DNA of 64,000 bases. Origin: Glycine soja (taxonomy: Eukaryota > Streptophyta > Magnoliopsida > Fabales > Fabaceae). The stretch is from contig NC_041011.1 of assembly GCF_004193775.1 (NCBI RefSeq), positions 44,647,167-44,711,166 on the forward strand, given 5' to 3'. The translations under genes and the position numbers were made by a program. Of the stretch, positions 13,501-24,838 are shown piece by piece. The notes beneath the pieces are model-generated. The model was not told where the DNA came from. It searched no databases and saw only the letters and a list, made by a program, of their open reading frames with translations. The stretch's first letter is position 1, and each line of letters starts with the position of its first letter.

Positions 13501-16500
13501 CTGCCATTTATTGCATCTCTTTACAATCCATATCTGCAGAACTTGGTCCGTACACTCTGGATTTTACTTCAAGTGGCCGGTATATGGCTGTGAGTGGTCG
13601 TAAGGGCCATCTGGGAATTGTGGACATGATAAATCTGAGCATAATTAGAGAGTTTCAGGTATGCTCAGTCCTAGTTGAGCTCACTATGTGGGGTTTTACT
13701 TTTACTAACTAATAAATTGTTAATATTTTTTTTGTTTCAGTCTTTCAGAACATTGTTTGTTTTTTCTCTCTCTAGGGTGATGTTCATCATGGCATCATTT
13801 AGTGCTGATATTGACTACATATTTTGAAGCATTGTCTTTACTTGTCTGAATAAAACATTAAGGATGCATTTGTCTTAGCTTTGAAAAAGTGATTTTATGA
13901 TAGTAATTTTTTAGAACCTATTGTTTTTATTTAGTTACTGAAAAAACACTAAAACAACATTTTTTATGACATTTTCCCTTTTTTTAATATCTAATTACTA
14001 TAAAAATTTTAAACATGTTTTTAAATTGTTATTTTTCTTTTAAAAATGACCCTAAGTTCATGGTAGCAAGGAAATGGTTACAATTGACCATATATTTTAT
14101 GAATTTATTGAGTTTTTCAGAAAACTGTTTTTGATTTTTTCAGGTAAGGGAAACAGTGCGTGATGTCGCATTTTTGCATAATGAGCTCTTTTTTGCTGCT
14201 GCCCAGAAAAAGTAATTTCTCTTCCAGTCTTTATTTGGTATTTAACTGTTTACTCTAAGTTTTTGTTCCTTTCATGTATACTGTTCCAATGAAAGCACCT
14301 CTAAAATTTGAATAGTTTTTTTTTTTCTGCGGGGGGTATGTTGGGAAGTTTTAAAAAAAAAGTGAAATGATAAACTTTAACAAACAAAAAAATGGGGCAG
14401 GGGACCTCAATTTGTATGATGCACCCTACCTGCACCTGGTATTCAAACTTGCTGACATTTACTAATTACATTTGACTTTGAAAAAATAGCATAGTTTACA
14501 ACATCAATGCATCATTTTTATAGTTTTTCGTGTCTTATAGTTAATGTTGGCATGCTTTTAGGATTAATTTTTTTCCCCTTGAAGGTCAAATGAAGTTTAA
14601 ACTCAACCTTAAAAAAAAGAAAGTTTAAACTCATAAGTTTCTTTTTGCAAATGCTTTTGTTTTTTTCTTATATAATTCCATGTTCTTCCTGGTTATTTCT
14701 TCGAAATGAAATATCAGACTTATGCGCTTTACATAAACCTTTTAAGATTTTTACTTTTCTCTATCTCATTTTTTGTGGTAGCATGATGAGCTTAAGACAT
14801 ACTGTGTGGTTCATGTATATGACTAGAATATTCAAATTTGACAGGTACCCATACATCTATAATCGAGAAGGCACAGAACTTCACTGCCTCAAGGTTGGTA
14901 TATTGCCTTTGTTATTTTTATTTTTTTTTTGAGTTTGAGCTATGCATGTATTATCATCGTCTAGAATGTTTCTGCATATACTGATGCCTGATGAGCACAT
15001 GTTTGTCTTTGGGACTTGTACCATTCATTTTGGTATGCTTAACTTTTAAATATCATATTTAGTTGATTTTTTTTTCCTATTGTCATTCATCTGAGTGTTC
15101 ATTAAAATCTTTTAGTACCTAGAAATCTGATTATGACGTGTGGATCCAATACCTACTAGAGTACTAGTGCTGCTTCAGATTGCAATTAATCCTAATTTGA
15201 GCACTGTTAGGAGAAAGGGAAGGGGAAACTAGTTAGGATATTAATTAGTTGGTTAGTTAGAGGTTAGTGACATAAATAGGAGGATTCAAGGGAAAAGATT
15301 TGTTCTGTCCTGTATCATTTTGTAGATTGAGCACTTGCTCTTTGTGAAAGGAAAAATACTTTTTGAAGAGGAAACTTCTGGAGAGATCTCTCCTTTGTTT
15401 TGTTCTTTTGCAACCAATCAAGAAATACAATATCTCCTTTCTAATTCGAGTTCCTAAAAGGCGCCCCTTCATTTATTCAGTTAGGTTGGTTAATTCATGC
15501 TGAATATAGGCTTTGAGGCACCACTAGTGGAACTTAATGAGGGCATATATAGAGAGAGAATGTGCCAAGTGAGAACTCGTTTTTGTGATTTATGAGAAAT
15601 GAGAACTATAATTTAGGCCATTAAATCGTATTTGAATGATCAAGATTAAAAGATAAATGCACAAACCTTTTAGGCAGTCATGTGATCACTAATTAACTTA
15701 TGATCACCATCCATATATGGTTGTATGACCCATATTTATAGTCTTCAATCCTCACAATAATCAAGAGTTCTCACTTGATGCACCTCCTTATGAGTATGGA
15801 TCAACTTATATGAGAGGGATAAACTTACACCGCATAAAGTCAGCAACCCTTACACCCCTTATATATATTTCTCACAGTAACCAAGAGTTCTCACTTGATA
15901 CACATACACCTATATATATGGAATTTGATTTTTATTGATCTAACCATCCAGTTATAGCTATATATTTCCTTGATTGCTTGTGTTGAGTTTTGTCAAATAA
16001 TTGAACAATTATAAGAATATAAAATAAGGGTTCTTATTACCATCTATTTTAAAACTAAAAAGTGTATATTAGGTCAATTTTGATGTATATTAATGGGATA
16101 TGAAATAATTTTGGTTTAAAATAAGATTTTGGACATATGGGATGCATCCTTATCAGGATGATTTGTTTCCTTTTTCTCCAGGAACATGGTCCAGTGTTAA
16201 GGCTTCAGTTTCTGGAAAACCATTTTCTCTTGGCTTCAATCAACAAGTTTGGACAACTTCGTTATCAGGACGTTACAATGGGTTCCATGGTCGGTAATTT
16301 TCGAACTGGCTTAGGACGTACAAATGTAATGCAAGTGAACCCCTTCAATGGGGTTGTTTCCTTAGGTCACTCAGGTGGTACTGTTACCATGTGGAAGCCA
16401 ACCAGTGCTTCTCCACTTGTCAAGATGCTATGTCATCATGGGCCTGTCTCAGCACTGGCATTTCATTCAAATGGCCTCTTGATGGCCACTGCCGGGAAAG

Positions 16501-17207
16501 ATAAAAAAATTAAGCTTTGGGACTTGAGGAAATTTGAGGTTCTTCAAACCTTACCAGGTCATGCAAATACTCTGGATTTTAGTCAAAAAGGCTTGCTTGC
16601 TTGCGGTAATGGTTCATTGATACAGATTCTGCGTGATGTTTCTGGTACACAAAATTATTCCAAGTATATGACTCATTCCATGGTGAAAGGTTACCTGATA
16701 GGAAAATTGGTATTTCGGCCATATGAAGATGTTCTAGGCATAGGGCATTCCATGGGCTGGTCTAGTATTCTTACTCCAGGAGCAGGAGAACCCAACTTTG
16801 ACTCATGGGTTGCAAACCCGTTTGAAACTTCTAAGCAGAGGAGAGAAAAGGAAATACGGTCTCTTCTTGATAAGCTTCCACCTGAGACTATCATGCTGGA
16901 TCCCAGCAAGATTGGTACGGTGAAACCAAGAAGAGAGAGGCCAACAAAGCAAGAGAGGGAGGCTGAAATAGAAGCTGGCGTTGAAGCGGCTAAGGGCATG
17001 AAACTGAAAAAGAAGACAAAAGGAAGAAACAAGCCAGGTAAAAGGGTACAGAAAAAGCAAGAGGCAGTTTCTAGAGTGAAGAGGCCCTACTTGGAGCAGA
17101 AAATTCAAGAAGAGGAAAGCATATCAAGAAAGAAGCAGAAAACTAGTGAGGATGTTGAACTACCAAAATCACTACAGCGCTTTGCTCGTAAAAAAGCATC
17201 ATCATGA
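10577..17207 (+). CDS. UTP7: U3 snoRNP-associated WD40 protein UTP7 (BING4/WDR46)
   Basis: Nucleolar scaffold protein of the small-subunit processome, needed for early 18S pre-rRNA processing. Exons: 10577-10633, 10961-11026, 11114-11203, 11676-11808, 13540-13658, 14144-14211, 14845-14893, 16182-17207. GT-AG borders and phases agree and give 535 aa. Residues 70-113 carry the family segment GGYLEAEGLEKTWRI. WD40 repeats follow, the clearest at about residues 279-321 (TAGKDKKIKLWDLRK). The BING4 C-terminal domain covers about 345-430 (WANPFE-like motif VANPFET; REKEIRSLLDKLPPETIMLDP region). The tail (425-535) is lysine/arginine-rich and looks like a nucleolar signal. Introns 4, 5 and 7 have collected transposons. 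Probably a single-copy housekeeping gene. Confidence 0.92.
12009..12520 (+). mobile_element. TRIM (miniature LTR retrotransposon) in UTP7 intron 4
   Basis: Two similar direct repeats, 12009-12221 and 12299-12520, both run from TGTTGGAAA to CACTTTTTGACA, the TG...CA ends of LTRs. Directly after the left copy is TGGTATCAAAGC (12222-12233), close to the initiator-Met tRNA primer site TGGTATCAGAGC. Just before the right copy is GAGGGGAGA, a purine-rich tract suited to plus-strand priming. The 77-bp interior has no coding capacity. The flanks are tgtat and agtat, a near 5-bp target duplication. The right LTR has an extra internal 10-bp repeat (GGAAAGAGTT twice). Confidence 0.82.
13862..14052. mobile_element. 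Candidate Tourist-like MITE in UTP7 intron 5
   Basis: A non-coding segment bounded by TAA on both sides (13859-13861, 14053-14055). The left end starts GGATGCATTT and the reverse complement of the right end starts GGTCATTTTT, so the terminal inverted repeat is short and imperfect. It could be a coincidence of AT-rich sequence. Confidence 0.35.
15205..15450. mobile_element. Possible solo-LTR fragment in UTP7 intron 7
   Basis: Starts TGTTAGGAGAAAGG, contains a TATA-like CATAAATAGG near 15270, and ends in a stretch with CAACCAATCAAGAAATAC, a pattern I associate with the 3' part of legume copia-type LTRs. I found neither a second LTR nor a clear target duplication. Confidence 0.3.
15566..15897. 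repeat. Inverted repeat, MITE-like, UTP7 intron 7
   Basis: CAAGTGAGAACTC at 15566-15578 is matched by its exact inverse GAGTTCTCACTTG at 15765-15777, and again at 15885-15897. The interior is non-coding and AT-rich. The first pair delimits a foldback of about 212 bp; the extra right arm suggests a nested or partly duplicated element. Confidence 0.5.
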
Positions 17208-17911
17208 TTTAACTGTCCAATAGAGTCTCGTATTCGTCTTTACTTTCCATCCTGTTGATTTTAAGCTTCTTGTTTGTATTTTTTGTTGCATTTCATATTT
17301 GTAGCCTTTTTAGCCTTTGATGTGATGTTTTCGGCCTTTAAAGTAAAGGCATGTCCAAATTTTGCCTTACCGACCCTTGATTAGAGTCTTTTTTAATATT
17401 ATAAGAATCTTTACCTTTACATAAAAAATTGACGGGACCGAATGTTTGGATTGATAAAAAGAGATGTAATAGAATGGAATGAAATAAAACAATAAAATAG
17501 AGTGAAACATAGTATGATAATTTTTTTAGGATAAAATGTTTTAGTTTCTATATTTTTAGCAAAATTTGGTTTTAGCCTCTGTAATTTGAAATAATTAGTC
17601 CATGTACACTGATGACCGAGAGATAAAATAGGAATTAAATTTACTTAAAATAGGTGCAGAATTTAATTGCCTTGTATATGTTTATATTTTGTTTTGACCT
17701 AACTGGTTGGATTCAAGTCAATATGGGCCAGGTCTTAGATTATCCAAAAAAAAAAATTGGAGGGAAAACATTATAAATTAAACCTAGTTAGAAATATCAA
17801 ATTAAATATTAGATCAACCCAAACACAAATGTGAGTATATCTTAAGTTATTGATATAAGTTAGGAAATACAACAACTGAAAATAAGTCAAACACAACAAC
17901 TATCAATCCAA
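17208..17911. other. UTP7 3' region and repeat arm
   Basis: The first few hundred bases are probably the UTP7 3' untranslated region. From about 17760 the sequence matches 26080-26235 (for example the shared AGAAATATCAAAT and CAAACACAACAACTATCAA), marking the left arm of a dispersed repeat. Confidence 0.45.
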
Positions 17912-18013
17912 AATCATTGATTTTGAATAGTAAGTGTGAATATATCTGAAGAAGAGAGGACGAATCATTGATTTTGAATAGTAAGTGTGAATATATCTGA
18001 AGAAGAGAGGACC
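17912..18013. repeat. Tandem repeat, 2 x 51 bp
   Basis: Two nearly identical 51-bp units (17912-17962 and 17963-18013), each starting AATCATTGATTTTGAATAGT. A single copy of the same unit occurs at about 26235-26283, so the duplication arose after the two repeat copies separated, or was lost from the other. Confidence 0.85.
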
Positions 18014-18092
18014 AAGGATGATCGGAAGATGACCAAGAATGTTTTGTACTCTTTTTACATTTTTCCCATACCAGCATCAAAGTAGGTCCCGT

Positions 18093-18208
18093 GGAAAAAA
18101 AAATGCATAAGATTAGTCAGCGAAACATTTTTTGGTCTTTGTTTCCGGATTCGAACCCATGACCAACAAGTCACCAAGGCACAACTTTACCGCTGCACCA
18201 GGGCTCGC
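18093..18208 (-). mobile_element. tRNA-derived SINE, Au-like
   Basis: Read on the minus strand from 18208: GCGAGCCCTGGTGCAGCGG, then GGTCATGGGTTCGAATCC. It has a pol III A box, TGGTGCAGCGG (18200-18190), and a perfect B box, GGTTCGAATCC (18157-18147), and ends in a run of nine T (18102-18094). The head resembles the plant Au SINE family, which also ends in short poly(T). The 3' body differs from what I recall of Au, so the subfamily is uncertain. No target duplication is evident. Confidence 0.65.
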
Positions 18209-18636
18209 ATATATGTTTTTTTTTATATAAAGAAAAAAATTGCTTTGGTTGAGAACATGCAGTGATTATGTAAAACATTCTCTAAAATAGGGATCTAAAT
18301 TGCTTGCAGTTAAATTTCTAGCAATTGACCCTGCAGTCATGATCCAAAGACCAAAGGCTGAACTTTTTATTCTCCTTATATTATATATTACAAGGGTTGG
18401 AAAATTAAATCAGGGATAGATTAGAGATTCAACTTCCCTTCTTTCTTTGAATGTAAGGTGACTCTAGATTTGAACCCCTAACAAGTAAAATTATGGTTTT
18501 CTGAGTTATCTATTTCTAATCCTTTCTAAATGTGTTTATATAGTTCAATTGTTTGTGTTTAGATAGTTATATTACAAATATTTGATATTTTGCAATACAA
18601 TTTCTCTAGAGATGACATCTTTATTATTATTTATTT

Positions 18637-18905
18637 TTTGAAAAGCCAAGACAAATTTTATTAAAAAGGATCATGGTTTTGAGCACAAGGTGTGTCAAAC
18701 ACATCTCCACATATGCCAAAAAACCTTCTCTAAAAGCAGTTCTTCACCCCCTAACACTACTAAACCGAGCCTACAAAAAATCAGAACAGCAAAATTTGTT
18801 GCTTTATCTGGCAGCACCACTTTATCTGGATGCAAGAATCTACACAGAAAGCATATACTTTCATCTGATACTTTAACAAGTCAAAACGAAACTGCATCTT
18901 TATTA
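18637..18905 (-). mobile_element. Possible LINE 3' end
   Basis: On the minus strand the sequence runs TTTAATAAAATTTGTCTTGG then CTTTTCAAAAAATAAATAAT, a polyadenylation-like signal plus an A-rich tail, as at the 3' end of plant L1-type elements. The same CTTTTCAAAAAA ending recurs at about 28734. No reverse transcriptase is visible beside it. Confidence 0.3.
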
Positions 18906-19748
18906 TTATTTAATAGAAAACTTCCAAAATCTATCTGAATATAGCAATGACTTAATGGCTTGTGCATCTGGACGTCTGCTATATATGGAAGAGAACCATT
19001 CTGAATGAGAAAACATATGTTTTAAATTATCCTCCTGCATCACTATAGATCTCAAGGAAAGGAAATTAGTGAGAAATCTAGAAATTTTTGGCCTGATTAA
19101 TTCCTTCCCTCTTGTGAACTTTCTCATTATATTCAATATCCAAGCATGACTATAAGTGTACTGTGTGTTTGTCTTTGCCTCTTCCAGGACTGTGCTTATC
19201 CAATCTTGTCTACCAATATCCTCTAACATCTTATCAATACAATAAGCAACACAAGAAGACCAAAACAAAAAACTATACCTCGCTATGAGAAGCCTTCCAG
19301 CACAAACATAACCAGCACTAGCATCTATTATAACCTGAACAACATTTTCAACACCAACTTCCAGCACAACTGACTCCAGAAGCTCAAACAAATAAGCACT
19401 ATCATCTTCATGACCTGAAACATCAACTTAATTCAAGAACAACGTTCCATTTGGGCATGCAATAGAAAACACAGCAAGTGATCCAGTCCTACCATCAGAC
19501 CAGTTATCACATAAGACTGTGCATCCTGTTTCTTTCCCCTCATCTCTGTATTTTTTGTAATCACTGTGAATATCAGCTTTCACTTTTTCCAAAAGAGTAG
19601 ATCTTAATTTCTCATAACTTGGTGCTTTATAGCCTACCCCACACTGAGCTACAGCATCCACCATATCCTGATAATACATGGATTTAGCAGCACTAAAAGG
19701 AATAGAGTTGTGGAAGAAAAATATGGCAAGTTTTTCTATCAGCATCAT
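18906..19748 (-). pseudogene. hAT-type transposase (DUF659) pseudogene
   Basis: The frame from 19748 encodes a DUF659-like part: FHNSIPF, then VGYKAPSYEKLRSTLLEKV, then CTVLCDNWSDGRTGSLAVFS. A TAA at 19430-19428 breaks it, and the same frame resumes with VDVSGHEDDSAYLFELLES and continues through WSSCVAYCIDKMLEDIG to RRPDAQAIKSLLYSDRFWK before a final stop at 18906. DUF659 followed by this region is the usual arrangement of plant hAT transposase-like proteins. The N-terminal BED zinc finger and the C-terminal hAT dimerisation region are missing. One internal stop means decay is fairly recent. It lies inside a repeat-flanked block (17.7-21.4 kb). Confidence 0.8.
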
Positions 19749-20443
19749 CCTGCTTTTGCTTTTGTTGCTTTTGGTTTCACCATATTATATAATTAGTTAA
19801 TAGGGAGGAGGAGGGGGAATGAATCCAAAGACACAATTGCTGAGTTTTTCTCATCTGATTTGGGTTGGTCCAGGGAGTTCACACTTTCAATTTTTATACT
19901 AAAAATATTTCTCTATTCCTGCAGCTGTATCTGACTATCTGGTAACAAAGTTACATATCGAACCCTCCAACCTAACATGTACGTTCACTCATCATTTATC
20001 ACAAGCATAACTGAAGATTTCTAGGAACAGTTTTTTACTAAAATGTTAATATCAAACCAAACAAATATAACCAAAGGGTTTAATTATTTTTTTAACTGAT
20101 AACTTATATAGTAGAAATAGATTACTAAATTGATTTGAGAATGAGAATAGATTCAAGAACACCATTTACTCACTCTGCAGTTTCTAAAACAGGATTCCAT
20201 CCTTCGTATCAAATACTACATGGAACAATCACATCTATCCAATTTCAGAGATAACATAATCACTAAACAATCCGAGAACCAAATAAACGACGCAACATCA
20301 TAAAATGAATCAAGTTAGAGTAATAACAATGTTTAGCAAGCAGAAAAGAAGATAAATTATAATATGATAGTGAACATGTGGAAAAAAAGAAGAAAAAAAG
20401 ATTGGTCTCCACAAAAACTCTATTTTCCTTGAATAATACATAC

Positions 20444-20781
20444 CTTAATTTTGGTTTCCCACCATTCATCACTAGAAGCAATGGTTTTCTTCTTCTCATC
20501 TCAATCAAGACCTGTGTCCTTCCCAATAAGCTTAGCCCATAATTGCCATTCTTTTTTAAAGAATTCCACCAATTTCTGAATTGTTTATATTCATATCTCA
20601 AATTTGTTGCCTTATTGGACTTTTCTGTAATATTTGCCCATCCAAGCTTAGTGAAATGGTTGTGAGGTTTATTTCGAGCATTCACCTTTTCTATGCACAC
20701 TTTCAACATAATCTCAGTATTTTTATCACACCATTTTGCTTTCTTTCTTTTCACAAGAAATTTGATTGAGAAACATTTCAC
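20444..20781 (-). pseudogene. Broken Myb/SANT-like DNA-binding exon
   Basis: The frame starts KAKWCDKNTEIMLKVCIEKV and continues through HFTKLGWANITEKSNKATN to WWNSLKK, the plant Myb/SANT-like domain (Myb_DNA-bind_3). At an A run (20557-20552, minus strand) the frame shifts by one base: the expected KEWQLWAKLIGKDTGLD appears in the next frame. It is then interrupted by TGA (20503-20501), where the family has tryptophan, and ends EKKKTIASSDEWWETKIK at a GTATGT splice donor (20443). Both lesions mark it as dead. It lies upstream of the DUF659 pseudogene on the same strand. Confidence 0.72.
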
Positions 20782-20989
20782 AAGCTTAATGAAATAAACA
20801 AAAGCATAACTCTAATTCATAACAATTCAAAATTTAATGAGAAGAAAAAGAAATTATTGAAGAATTAGTTAATCTGTGATGTTCACAATTGTGAATATAT
20901 CTGTAAGGAAATTTTACATAAAAGATGTAAGAGACAAAAGGAAAGAAATATAAAAAAAGAAGGGTTGTTTCATTACTTCAAAGAATATA

Positions 20990-21372
20990 ATAGAGGGTAA
21001 AAGACAGTGATGAAAGAGTGATTTGTGGTGGTGTAGCCTAAAAGGCAACGAGGCACAAAAATATGGCAACAAGATGTTTGCGACTTTGTGAGAGAAATTG
21101 AGGACAAAGGGTTTAAGTATGTGTGTGTCTGTGTTTGTCTGTTGCGAGAATAACAAAGTAAAACAATAATAATAATTACAATAGTGATAAATTTATTTAC
21201 CACCAAGTTGGATCGGAGATCAAGTTCTATTAGTTGAAATCGTAACCTAAATTGAATAGTTCAAGTTGTTTATTTCACCAATGAGAGATGACTTGCAAAC
21301 TTGTTCAAACCAAGTCTTTTAATATATTCGGGTTGGATTAATGTTAGGTTGTCCAACCCATATTACCCCTAA
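20990..21372. repeat. Right arm of dispersed repeat, hAT-like end
   Basis: Similar to 26380-26620 in the same orientation (shared AGGACAAAGGGTTT, and a CACCAA...TCAAGTTCTA segment). Read on the minus strand the far end is TAGGGGTAATATGGGTTGGA (21371-21352), which looks like the TAGGGGTG-type terminus of plant hAT elements. With the left arm near 17.8 kb it brackets the transposase and SANT pseudogenes. Confidence 0.5.
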
Positions 21373-21389
21373 TTTGAATAATAGAATAG

Positions 21390-22160
21390 TTCAATTTAAT
21401 ATTTTATGGTAATTTCACACATTAATTTTGTTATGGATAAAATACACATGTGATACATAATAAAATTTTGTCATATTAGAGCGATTTTGATGGATTATCG
21501 TTTTAAAGAGTTTTATTGTGTCAACTAATTATAAAATACATAAATTATGACTTTTAAATAATTATTATAAAATTTAACAATTTTAGTATTATTATTATTA
21601 TATATAAAAATTCATAATTGGATAATAGATAAAAATATTTATACTTTGAATCTATTTTATTTATTCTACTATTATGGATCATTTATCTTATTGAAATTAT
21701 TTTTCATTGTTTTGTTCCATTCTCAATCGTTTAATTTTACACCAAATGCCAATAATATATTTATTATTTATATAATAACATTAAACCAATTAAAAATATT
21801 GCTTACCTATTTGTGAATCTATTATATCATTTCCTATATTGTGAATTTGAGTCTTCTTTTATAAATACGAGGTTTTTTTTGTTATATTCTTTCTTTTTGT
21901 GACATGCGATTCTACTATTATTTAATACTCTTACATTTATATTATTAAAAAAAATCAAATCATTAATCATTCTCAAATTTTTCTTTACACTAGAATATTT
22001 TGTATTAAAAAAATTATGCTAAGTTTTTATATTTTTAAATCTCAAGATTAATTACTGTAATTTTTATTTTTAAATTAAAAATATTTTTTTTGCTCAAATC
22101 TTTAATTTTTTATATTCCAAAATTATTTTTTATTTATTTCTAATTTTACTCTTTTTTTTC
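21390..22160. repeat. Duplicated intergenic block, copy A
   Basis: Collinear with 27620-28330 in direct orientation: shared GGATAAAATACACAT, ACATTAAACCAATTA, CCTATATTGTGAATTTGAGT and ACATGCGATTCTACTATTAT in the same order and spacing (offset about 6.2 kb). Non-coding and AT-rich. A (TA)n tract follows at 22165-22200, and another at 22410-22432. Confidence 0.8.
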
Positions 22161-22169
22161 CTACAGTTG

Positions 22170-22200
<31 letters not shown>

Positions 22201-23035
22201 AACTCCAATGTAGAAACTCACATAGCAATGCAATACTTACTACTTATTCATTAAGAAATTAATTGATGAATTTTTAAACACTAATAGAAAAAGGATCGGT
22301 ATTTGACGTTCTAGATTCAGTAGATCGATTCCAATTACAGTTGATGTATTAAATTTTTTTCTGCCAAAAAATAAAACAAAATAACAATGCAACTACAATT
22401 TTCTCATGATATATATATATATATATATATATAAAGTTAGATACATAACCAAAAGCAAAACCAACACTCCAAATTAATTGGTCCAAATCATAGAATACCC
22501 TATGGATTGCCTCGATCATTTCCTTATAGAGTTATACTCCTTAGTGCAGGCAATGCAAGCAACCCAAAAACTGGAAAAATTGATGATGTTTACAATTGTT
22601 ATGAAATGCAGATAATTTTCCCACCCACCTCAAACATCCTGAAGCTAGTTCGTCCCTCCTCTAGTTCCCTATAGAGATATTTTATCATTTTATTGAGGGA
22701 GAGAGATTATTCATAACTTTCAATCTAATACTTAATTTATTACAGCAATAAGTATTGAATACAAAATTATATTCAAACTAACACGCCTCGAATCCATCCG
22801 CAGCCGCAGGTGGTGGATTGTGCTTAATTAATTTCAAATTTCAAACAATGCATCAAAATTTAGTTGGAAAGAGATACTATTTTATAGCACACATGTTGAG
22901 TAAAAATATATAATCATTATCCATATGGTTTTAAAACAGAAGTCTTAGTTGCATGAATAATACATATATATGTCTCTCTCCATATCATTCAAACGATACA
23001 ACAAAAAAGGAATTGCTGGCAAATGAATTATATTC
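22201..23035. other. Intergenic, 3' of the F-box gene
   Basis: AT-rich sequence with no gene seen. The last 100-300 bases before 23036 are probably the F-box 3' untranslated region. Confidence 0.45.
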
Positions 23036-24838
23036 TCATACAATCCATATCTGTAAATTCTTTGAAGCCTTTGGAACATCGAATAACAAGCTTGCACGTT
23101 CATGGCGCTCTATTTCCAACATTTCATTACCCTCTTCCTTCGCTAGATTGATAATAAGTTTCTCCAAGACACAGCCAACTTGGATCAGATAGAAGCACAA
23201 ACGCAATTCATTCTTGCTCGCTCGGGATCCATTTATCTCCACCACCTTTAGATTGTCTTTTACGCATTCAAAAATTGCGTATTGGTCACAACAGAATTTC
23301 GCAAAGTCGAAAGGATAGGGCTTAACATGTTCCTGAAATATACACAACCATATATTATATATATAAAACATATCAACACATGTTCCATAGAGTCGTATAT
23401 ATAATAAAATCAAAAGTAATTGACTCACATCATAGATTTTTCCTTGGCCTATGTCCAACGTGAGTTTCTCCAAATAAACACAACTGCTAAGAAGCAACAC
23501 AAATCCAAACAGTTCTTGATTATCCAAATCAGTATTCACGAGCAAATGCCTCACCTCCATATCGTGCTGCATACGCATCTGTTCTTCTCCAGTAGGAAGA
23601 GCCTTTTTTTTTTTGCCATGCATTTAAAAATGAAAACAAATACTTAAAAAAAATAATCTAGTTTCTAACAATACCAAAGAAAAAGAAATAAAACATCTTA
23701 TCAATTATTTCTTCCTTTCTCTCTTAATTTGTAGACAACACCAAGTTATACCCGAAAAAATTTTCATTATTTTCAGCATCTTTTGATTTCCTTCCTATCA
23801 TTTTCTTTCTTCCACCCCATCCATACTAAACTAAACTGGGTGGATGTTAATTCATATATTTCCCATTTAAAAAAGAGAAAGAAAAGTACGTACCTGAAGT
23901 AAGAAACTGCAAACTGTAAGAACACGAACACCACTGAGATCGAGTAATAATTGACAAAGTTCATCCCCATATTCTTCAAATTTGGGCATAGGAGTGAAGT
24001 CCAGTTGTGCTTCTTGTACGACCTCAGGGAGTGCTTTTACTTCAAAAATCCCCAATTTTCCAGAATATTTGAGAAACTTAAGATTTGGCGCCCTCAAATC
24101 CACGTAATCAGAGATGACAAAATGACACTTATCTATGACCAATCTTCTTAATCCAACTTCTTGAGTACGCATATCAAAATGTTCCAAATTCCAACATTTC
24201 TTCATACTCAAGTTCTCAAGTTTCCCAAGAGTGGATAATAGAGTCTTAACAGTGTTAGTACTCATTTCAATCCACCCAAAAGAAACATCCTTGAGTTCCA
24301 CAAGGTTGCACATATCAGGCATGGCAAAACCACAAGCATACAACTCCAAAGCCTCAAGGGATGCATGCCTGTAAACATGGTTTGGCAATTGAAACAAAGC
24401 ATCATGATGGTCATTATCATCATCCTCATTCTCCTCCCATGTTGGGTCAGAGAAATCAAGCCTTAACTCTTTAACCCCACGCTCAGTAGCAAATGCAACA
24501 CAACGTTCTATAATGTCAGCACAACTTTCAGGGTTTGAAACCTTGAGAGAAAACTTGTCCACTGTGTTGATGCCACGGTAGTTGTCCATGAAGTGGGTGA
24601 TGAAGTCGAAGAAAAGTGTCCTTCTCTGTAATTGTTTGGTGGCATCAGTTTCAGGAGGGTTAAGAAAGAAGAGTTCGTTGAACTCTATGTTCTTTGTTGA
24701 AAGCCAAATTTTCGACCACCTCTTGGACAAGATGCTTGTCCTTACAGCCTCTTTAAATGGAAGAAACGAAACGATTGTGATTAAAACAATTTCAGGCAGC
24801 AAAGAGGTCTTGTCTGCTTTCCTTCTTATCCATGCCAT
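23036..24838 (-). CDS. F-box/LRR protein with FBD-like C-terminus
   Basis: Substrate-recognition subunit of an SCF E3 ubiquitin ligase; target unknown. Exons: 24838-23894 (315 codons), 23602-23429 (58), 23332-23036 (98 plus stop), total 471 aa. The F-box lies at about residues 12-47 (SLLPEIVLITIVSFLPFKEA, then SILSKRWSKIW). Leucine-rich repeats fill the middle (NLVELKDVSF, LENLSMKKCWNLEHF, LRRLVIDKC). The last exon looks like an FBD domain (VKDNLKVVEINGSRASKNEL). An acidic insert, EENEDDDNDHHDA, sits near residue 165. The exon-2 acceptor is odd: it follows 11 A residues (AAAG|GCTC), but it is the only nearby AG that keeps the frame. This is a large, fast-evolving plant family; it sits between two copies of a duplicated repeat block. 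Confidence 0.85.

Noticed and set aside
16691..17108. Minus-strand frames of 101-113 codons opposite UTP7
   Set aside because: They are antisense to the strongly supported BING4 C-terminal exon and show no domain.
18120..18208. Functional tRNA gene
   Set aside because: A and B boxes are present but the sequence does not fold into a full cloverleaf with an acceptor stem; a SINE head explains it better.
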